NCBI GenBank assembly: GCA_000620185.1
Contig: JHVO01000011.1
Coordinates: 168,302 to 232,301 of the forward strand
Source: Geodermatophilaceae bacterium URHB0062
Lineage (GTDB): Bacteria > Actinomycetota > Actinomycetes > Mycobacteriales > Geodermatophilaceae
Direction of reading: 5' to 3'
DNA: 64,000 nucleotides
Positions within the stretch are counted from its first letter, which is position 1. Every line of letters begins with the position of its first letter. The translations under genes were made by a program, and so were the position numbers. Under the pieces are notes generated by a model. The model saw only the letters and a list, made by a program, of their open reading frames with translations. It was not told the origin of the DNA and did not search any database. Positions 60,795 to 64,000 of the stretch are shown here, piece by piece.

Positions 60795-60851
60795 CCCACG
60801 ACCGCCCGCACCACCCGGTGGGGCGCACGACCGACCAGGAGGACCACACCA

Positions 60852-61496
60852 GTGGCGTTGTACATCGACGCGGCCGACCGGCAGTTGATCGAGGAGCTCT
60901 GGGGCTCCGGGGTCTTCGCCGGCGTCACGACCAACCCGACGATCCTCGACCGGGCCGGCCTCGGACAGCGCGACGTCCCCGACCTCTACAGGTGGCTGAC
61001 CGACCTGGGTGTCGGCACGGTCTACGTGCAGGTGGTGGGGCGGACGCGCGACGAGATGCTGCGCTCGGCCGAGGCACTCCGCGCGCTGGGCCCGCTGACC
61101 GTCAAGGTCCCTGCCACCGCGGCGGGCTTCTCGGCGGCCGGCGCCCTCGTGCGGGACGGCGCCCAGGTCCTGCTGACCGCCGTCTACTCCCCGGTGCAGG
61201 CCCTGATGGCCCGGGACTGCGGCATCCAGGGGGTCGCGCCCTACGTCGGGCGCATGACCGACGCCGGCCGGTCCGGCGTCGAGTCCGTCGTCGCCATGCA
61301 GCAGGCGATCGGCACGGAGCCCACGCGCATCCTGGCCGCCTCCCTGCGTAGCGCCGAAGACATCGCCCGCCTGGCGGCGGCCGGCGTCCCCGACTTCACC
61401 CTCGGCGGTCCGCTGGCCCGGTCGGTCCTGGACGACGAGCTGACCCGGGCGGCGGTCGACGAGTTCGAGGCCGCCACCGCACGCCGTCCGGTCTGA
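60852..61496 (+). CDS. Fructose-6-phosphate aldolase / transaldolase family protein (FSA type)
   Basis: 214 aa, small class I aldolase. The Schiff-base Lys is K85 in LTVKVPAT, the same position as in E. coli FsaA. The alignment also gives Gln60 (VYVQVVG) where FSA has Gln59 and true transaldolases have Glu, plus TAVYSPVQ and APYVGR matching FSA Thr109 and Tyr131. This favours aldolase over transaldolase activity. GTG at 60852 has AGGAGG 9 nt upstream. It would split a ketose (phosphate) to dihydroxyacetone plus an aldehyde. Confidence 0.88.
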   Translation: MALYIDAADRQLIEELWGSGVFAGVTTNPTILDRAGLGQRDVPDLYRWLTDLGVGTVYVQVVGRTRDEMLRSAEALRALGPLTVKVPATAAGFSAAGALVRDGAQVLLTAVYSPVQALMARDCGIQGVAPYVGRMTDAGRSGVESVVAMQQAIGTEPTRILAASLRSAEDIARLAAAGVPDFTLGGPLARSVLDDELTRAAVDEFEAATARRPV

Positions 61497-61520
61497 CACG
61501 GTCCATGGTGGCCGGCGACG

Positions 61521-62516
61521 TCAGAGCAGGCGGATCTCGGCGACCAGCTGCCCGTGATCGGAGACGATCCGATCGCGGCGATCGTCGCTCAGCTGGCTGT
61601 CGAACAGATGGTCGTTGAAGTACCGCAGATTCATCACTTCCGCGATGCGTTGCGGATTGCGCTCGTAGAACTCCTGGCTCACGAGGACGTGGTCGAGGTT
61701 CTCGTAGAGCCCGTTGAAGATGTGCGTATAGCTGACGTCTCGTCCGGCGCGGCGAGCGGCGAGTTCGTGGGCCGAGTACAGCAGTCGGTCCCAGTAGGCC
61801 TTCCGGACGTCGGGGTCGCTCGGCCAGAACCGGGAGGGTGAGTCGCCCATGATGATGTCCGTGGTGACCGCCCGGGCAGCGTCGTTGAGGTCGCCGAGCA
61901 CGATCACCGGTTGCGTGTTGCCGGTCATCTCCTGGAGCAGGAGGAAGCGCAGGGCCGCCGCTTCGGCGGCGCGACGGATGAGCGCCCGAGCCTTGCCGAG
62001 GGCCTCCTCGCGCGGATCATTTTCCGGCGCCTGCGGGGCGACGATCGGCCGCTTGGACTTCAGGTGGGCGACGAAGACCGTCGCTGTCGTGCCCTTCGTC
62101 GGGTCGAGGACCACGCGAGTACGCAGGACGGGACGACTGAACGTCCCGACCGGCAGGGCGAGACCGTCGACTTCCACGTCCGTCCCGGCCGGAAAGTCCG
62201 TGATGGTCGTGACCGGCTCGTCCAGCGGCAGCACGCTGGCCAGACCGAGCCGCGGGCCGCTGGCTCCATCGGCGCCCGGGGCCACGACTGTGCCATTGGC
62301 GAACTGACCCGACCGAGCGCAGACGTCACGCAGGGCTTCCTCGTGGAAGACCTCCTGGAAGCCGACGAGCTGCGCCTGCATGCGATTCAGCTGCCCCGCT
62401 ATCCACGTCGCTTTGTCCTCGTACTCGGCGGCCGAGTACGGCTTCTCGTCGGGATAGAAGCGCTCGCCTTGCCGGGCGAGGTTGAGCACGTTGAACGTAC
62501 CGACCTTGACGTCCAT
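61521..62516 (-). CDS. Endonuclease/exonuclease/phosphatase family protein
   Basis: 331 aa without signal peptide. EEP catalytic blocks are GTFNVLNLAR, LVGFQEVFHEEAL, VIVLGDLNDAARAV and VSDHGQLVAEI. Unlike the NucH-type protein at 17273 it has no secretion signal or extra domains, so it is probably cytoplasmic and may act on nucleic acid or a phosphate ester. ATG at 62516 is the clear family start. It ends 24 nt from the convergent aldolase gene. Confidence 0.85.
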   Translation of the reverse strand: MDVKVGTFNVLNLARQGERFYPDEKPYSAAEYEDKATWIAGQLNRMQAQLVGFQEVFHEEALRDVCARSGQFANGTVVAPGADGASGPRLGLASVLPLDEPVTTITDFPAGTDVEVDGLALPVGTFSRPVLRTRVVLDPTKGTTATVFVAHLKSKRPIVAPQAPENDPREEALGKARALIRRAAEAAALRFLLLQEMTGNTQPVIVLGDLNDAARAVTTDIIMGDSPSRFWPSDPDVRKAYWDRLLYSAHELAARRAGRDVSYTHIFNGLYENLDHVLVSQEFYERNPQRIAEVMNLRYFNDHLFDSQLSDDRRDRIVSDHGQLVAEIRLL

Positions 62517-62719
62517 GTTCAGGCCACCCCCATCTGAGCTCGGCGACATCCTCGGTGGAGGCGCGTCACCGCCACGTCACCGAGCGCCCGCCGACAGGCC
62601 CGTGCACCGCCTCGCTGAGCACACCACGAGCGATGCGGTTGCCGGTCACCTCCGCGGCCCTAGGGAGTTTCGCGGGAGCGTCGTGATCATCGACGAACCG
62701 GTAACGAACACCGTGCATC
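62517..62719. other. Intergenic region upstream of the EEP gene, IS insertion site
   Basis: 203 nt with no gene. It should contain the EEP gene promoter. The base before the insertion sequence is C at 62719; no target duplication can be tested because the right flank is outside the window. Confidence 0.6.
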
Positions 62720-62745
62720 GGGACTGCCCAGACTTCAGTTGACTC
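62720..62745. repeat. IS3-element left terminal inverted repeat
   Basis: GGGACTGCCC then AGACTTCA then GTTGACTC. Compared with the reverse complement of the right end it matches 10/10 in the outer core and fully in GTTGACTC, with 3-4 differences between. Confidence 0.8.
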
Positions 62746-62761
62746 TGGCGGGTAGGTGCGG

Positions 62762-63628
62762 TCAGGCCGCGTGAGCGGCCTGGGTCAGTGTCTCGAACTC
62801 GATGGGGGTCATGCGGCCGAGGGTGTCTTGGCGTCGGCGGCGGTGATAGGTCTTCTCGATCCAGATGACGATCGCCAGGCGCAATTCCTCGCGGGTCTGC
62901 CAGCGCCGCCGGCGGTTGAGGACGTTCTTCTGCAGCAGGCTGAAGAACGACTCCATCGCGGCGTTGTCCGCGCAGGCCCCGACCCGGCCCATGGACCCGC
63001 GCAGCTGAGCAGCCCGCAACGCGCGCACGTAGGCGTGGGACCGGAACTGGCTGCCGCGGTCGGAGTGCACGATCGCGCCGACCGAGCCGCGCAGCGCGAG
63101 CGCGTTGTGCAGCGCGTTGACCGCGAGCTCGGAGGTCATCCGCTCGCCAATGGAGTAGCCCACGATGCGCCTTGAACAGGCGTCCTTGACCGCGCAGAGG
63201 TAGAGCTTGCCTTCGGCGGTGGGGTGCTCGGTGATGTCGGTGAGCCAGAGCCGATTTGGCGCCGGCGCGGTGAACTCGCGCAACACCAGGTCATCGTGCA
63301 CGGGCGGTCCTGGCTTGCGATTCAGGCCCCGTTTGCGGGAATGCACCGACCACAGCCGCGCCGCTGTGCAGAGCCGATTGACCCGGTTGCGGGAGGCCCG
63401 CACGCCCTGCTCGGCGAGCTCGTCGGCGATGAACCGATAGCCGAACTCCGGGTCGTCGTGGTGGATGCCGATGGCGGCGTTGATCAGGTGGGCGTCGTCC
63501 CAGTCGCGCTGGCTGACCGGCGCCGCCTGCCACTTGTAGAAGGCCTGCTTGGAGAAGCCGAGCACCCGGCAGGTCACCGCGACGGGGATCTTCTCGACGG
63601 CGAGCTCGTGGACCAGCGGGTACATCAT
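62762..63628 (-). CDS. IS3-family transposase OrfB (DDE integrase domain)
   Basis: 288 aa. The DDE triad is Asp in WLTDITEHPT, Asp in VHSDRGSQFRS and Glu in NAAMESFFSLL; the spacing before the Glu fits the D-D-35-E rule. An N-terminal HTH-like IS150/IS3 segment (CRVLGFSKQAFYKWQ) precedes the rve domain. Its ATG overlaps the OrfA stop by 4 nt and it lies in the -1 frame, so it is normally made as an OrfAB fusion. No inactivating change is seen. Confidence 0.93.
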   Translation of the reverse strand: MMYPLVHELAVEKIPVAVTCRVLGFSKQAFYKWQAAPVSQRDWDDAHLINAAIGIHHDDPEFGYRFIADELAEQGVRASRNRVNRLCTAARLWSVHSRKRGLNRKPGPPVHDDLVLREFTAPAPNRLWLTDITEHPTAEGKLYLCAVKDACSRRIVGYSIGERMTSELAVNALHNALALRGSVGAIVHSDRGSQFRSHAYVRALRAAQLRGSMGRVGACADNAAMESFFSLLQKNVLNRRRRWQTREELRLAIVIWIEKTYHRRRRQDTLGRMTPIEFETLTQAAHAA

Positions 63629-63933
63629 TTTGGGAGGACGTCGCGCGCGAAATACGCCGTCGCGCGGCGCAGGATCTCGTTCTCCTGCTCCAGTTGCTTG
63701 GCGCGCCGACGGAGCTCACGGTTCTCGGCCTCGAGATCGCCGGCGGAACCGGCTGCGCCGGCGGATGGGGTCGGCCCGGAAACGCCGTCGTCCCGGTCGG
63801 CGATCTTCAGCCACCGGGCGAGGCAGGACTCGGAGACCCCGAAGCTCCTCGCGACCTGGGCGATCGACTGGTCGCCCTGCCGGGCGACCGCGATCACGTC
63901 ACGCCGGAACTCCTTGGGGAACGGCTTGGGCAC
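63625..63933 (-). CDS. IS3-family transposase OrfA (HTH, leucine zipper)
   Basis: 102 aa. The HTH (FRRDVIAVARQGDQSIAQVA) and the helical leucine-zipper region (ELRRRAKQLEQENEILRRA) are typical OrfA features that bind the terminal repeats and dimerise. It ends in the TGA directly after the slippery heptamer at 63628-63634. Confidence 0.93.
   Translation of the reverse strand: MPKPFPKEFRRDVIAVARQGDQSIAQVARSFGVSESCLARWLKIADRDDGVSGPTPSAGAAGSAGDLEAENRELRRRAKQLEQENEILRRATAYFARDVLPK
63628..63634 (-). promoter_or_regulatory. Programmed -1 frameshift heptamer in the IS3 element
   Basis: On the coding strand C CCA AAA fits the X XXY YYZ slippery pattern, with the OrfA stop TGA as the next codon. Slipping back one base lets ribosomes read into the OrfB frame and make the OrfAB transposase. 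Confidence 0.75.
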
Positions 63934-63974
63934 GGTGCTGATCCTTCCAGCGAGGCCGCAGCCTCACAGGTAAG

Positions 63975-64000
63975 GAGTCAACCGAACTGGGGGCAGTCCC
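63975..64000. repeat. IS3-element right terminal inverted repeat
   Basis: The mirror of the left repeat, ending GGGCAGTCCC at base 64000. Because it stops at the window edge its outer limit is uncertain by a few bases. Confidence 0.75.

Larger units (their letters stand above)
62720..64000 (-). mobile_element. IS3-family insertion sequence, apparently complete (1281 bp)
   Basis: Imperfect terminal inverted repeats begin GGGACTGCCC on the left (62720) and end GGGCAGTCCC on the right (64000). Beyond the 10-bp core they continue with GTTGACTC shared on both sides. The element encodes OrfA (HTH and leucine zipper) and OrfB (DDE integrase-like) joined by a likely -1 frameshift. All parts look intact, so it may be active. 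The right end coincides exactly with the window end, so a few more bases may belong to it. Confidence 0.9.

Noticed and set aside
48042..61496. A sulfoquinovose (sulfo-TAL or sulfo-ED) pathway
   Set aside because: A cupin isomerase, an FSA-like aldolase and a KDPG-type aldolase are present, but there is no sulfoquinovosidase, sulfolactaldehyde enzyme or sulfonate exporter in the window.
62715..62724. Target-site duplication next to the IS3 element
   Set aside because: The right flank is outside the window, and the GGGAC beside the left TGCCC is matched by an inverted, not a direct, copy at the right end, so it belongs to the terminal repeat.
1..64000. CRISPR arrays, tRNA or rRNA genes, prophage or plasmid origins
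   Set aside because: No regularly spaced repeats, no cloverleaf or rRNA-like stretch and no phage structural or replication genes were seen when reading the window.

Overview
The window is about 72% G+C by eye, with dense genes, frequent GTG/TTG starts and 4-nt ATGA/GTGA stop-start overlaps. It looks like a chromosome segment of a high-GC actinobacterium. The 13E12/DUF222 HNH protein, the RNase D - DUF3000 - hemE - hemY - hemQ - msrB neighbourhood and the actinobacterial-type HemQ support this. A Geodermatophilaceae-like source (Blastococcus, Geodermatophilus, Modestobacter) is my inference, not proven here.

1-9.4 kb: the tail of a sugar-acid operon (an FAH-family protein cut by the window edge, then a 2-oxoglutarate-semialdehyde dehydrogenase type aldehyde dehydrogenase and an acyl-CoA synthetase), a glycerophosphodiesterase, an ArsR/SRPBCC pair with a probably leaderless, self-controlled promoter, and a beta-oxidation pair (thiolase and FadB-like) whose promoter carries a palindrome. 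9.5-17.2 kb: RNase D, DUF3000, the late haem genes hemE-hemY-(small Cys protein)-hemQ of the coproporphyrin-dependent route, an HNH protein and MsrB. 17.2-29.4 kb: a large secreted NucH/ExeM-type nuclease, a cold-shock protein, two beta-propeller lipoproteins, two tiny tandem ORFs, an FAD monooxygenase, a RidA/D-serine-dehydratase-like coupled pair and a polar amino acid ABC transporter. 29.4-38.7 kb: a 505-nt stretch without a clear gene, a MOSC-reductase fusion, an LigD-type polymerase and an ATP-dependent ligase separated by a lipoprotein hydrolase, an MprF-like membrane protein and a RibD-C reductase.

38.7-61.5 kb is the most coherent and most interesting part, a carbohydrate catabolic island. 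A LacI regulator sits between an isomerase branch (fucose/arabinose isomerase, sugar epimerase, both leftward) and a complete five-gene oxidative L-fucose route (rightward: diketo-deoxyfuconate hydrolase, SDR, L-fuconate dehydratase, aldo/keto reductase, lactonase), predicted to give pyruvate and lactate. A second, leftward six-gene operon (FGGY kinase, D-2-hydroxyacid dehydrogenase, shikimate-dehydrogenase-like protein, phosphotriesterase-like lactonase, KDPG aldolase, GntR) has no pathway that I recognise. Divergent from it lie a cupin phosphoglucose isomerase, a FucU mutarotase and a complete RbsABC-type sugar importer. A PfkB kinase, a Gfo/Idh/MocA dehydrogenase and an FSA-type aldolase follow. 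Three copies of a 14-bp palindrome close to TGAAATCGATTTCA tie the isomerase branch, the oxidative operon and the importer operon together; the third copy lies inside the fucU coding sequence and forces unusual codons there.

61.5-64 kb: an EEP-family phosphohydrolase gene and an apparently intact 1281-bp IS3-family insertion sequence whose right terminal repeat ends at the last base of the window. No rRNA, tRNA, CRISPR array or prophage was seen. Gene functions are inferred from motifs read by eye; no database search was run.
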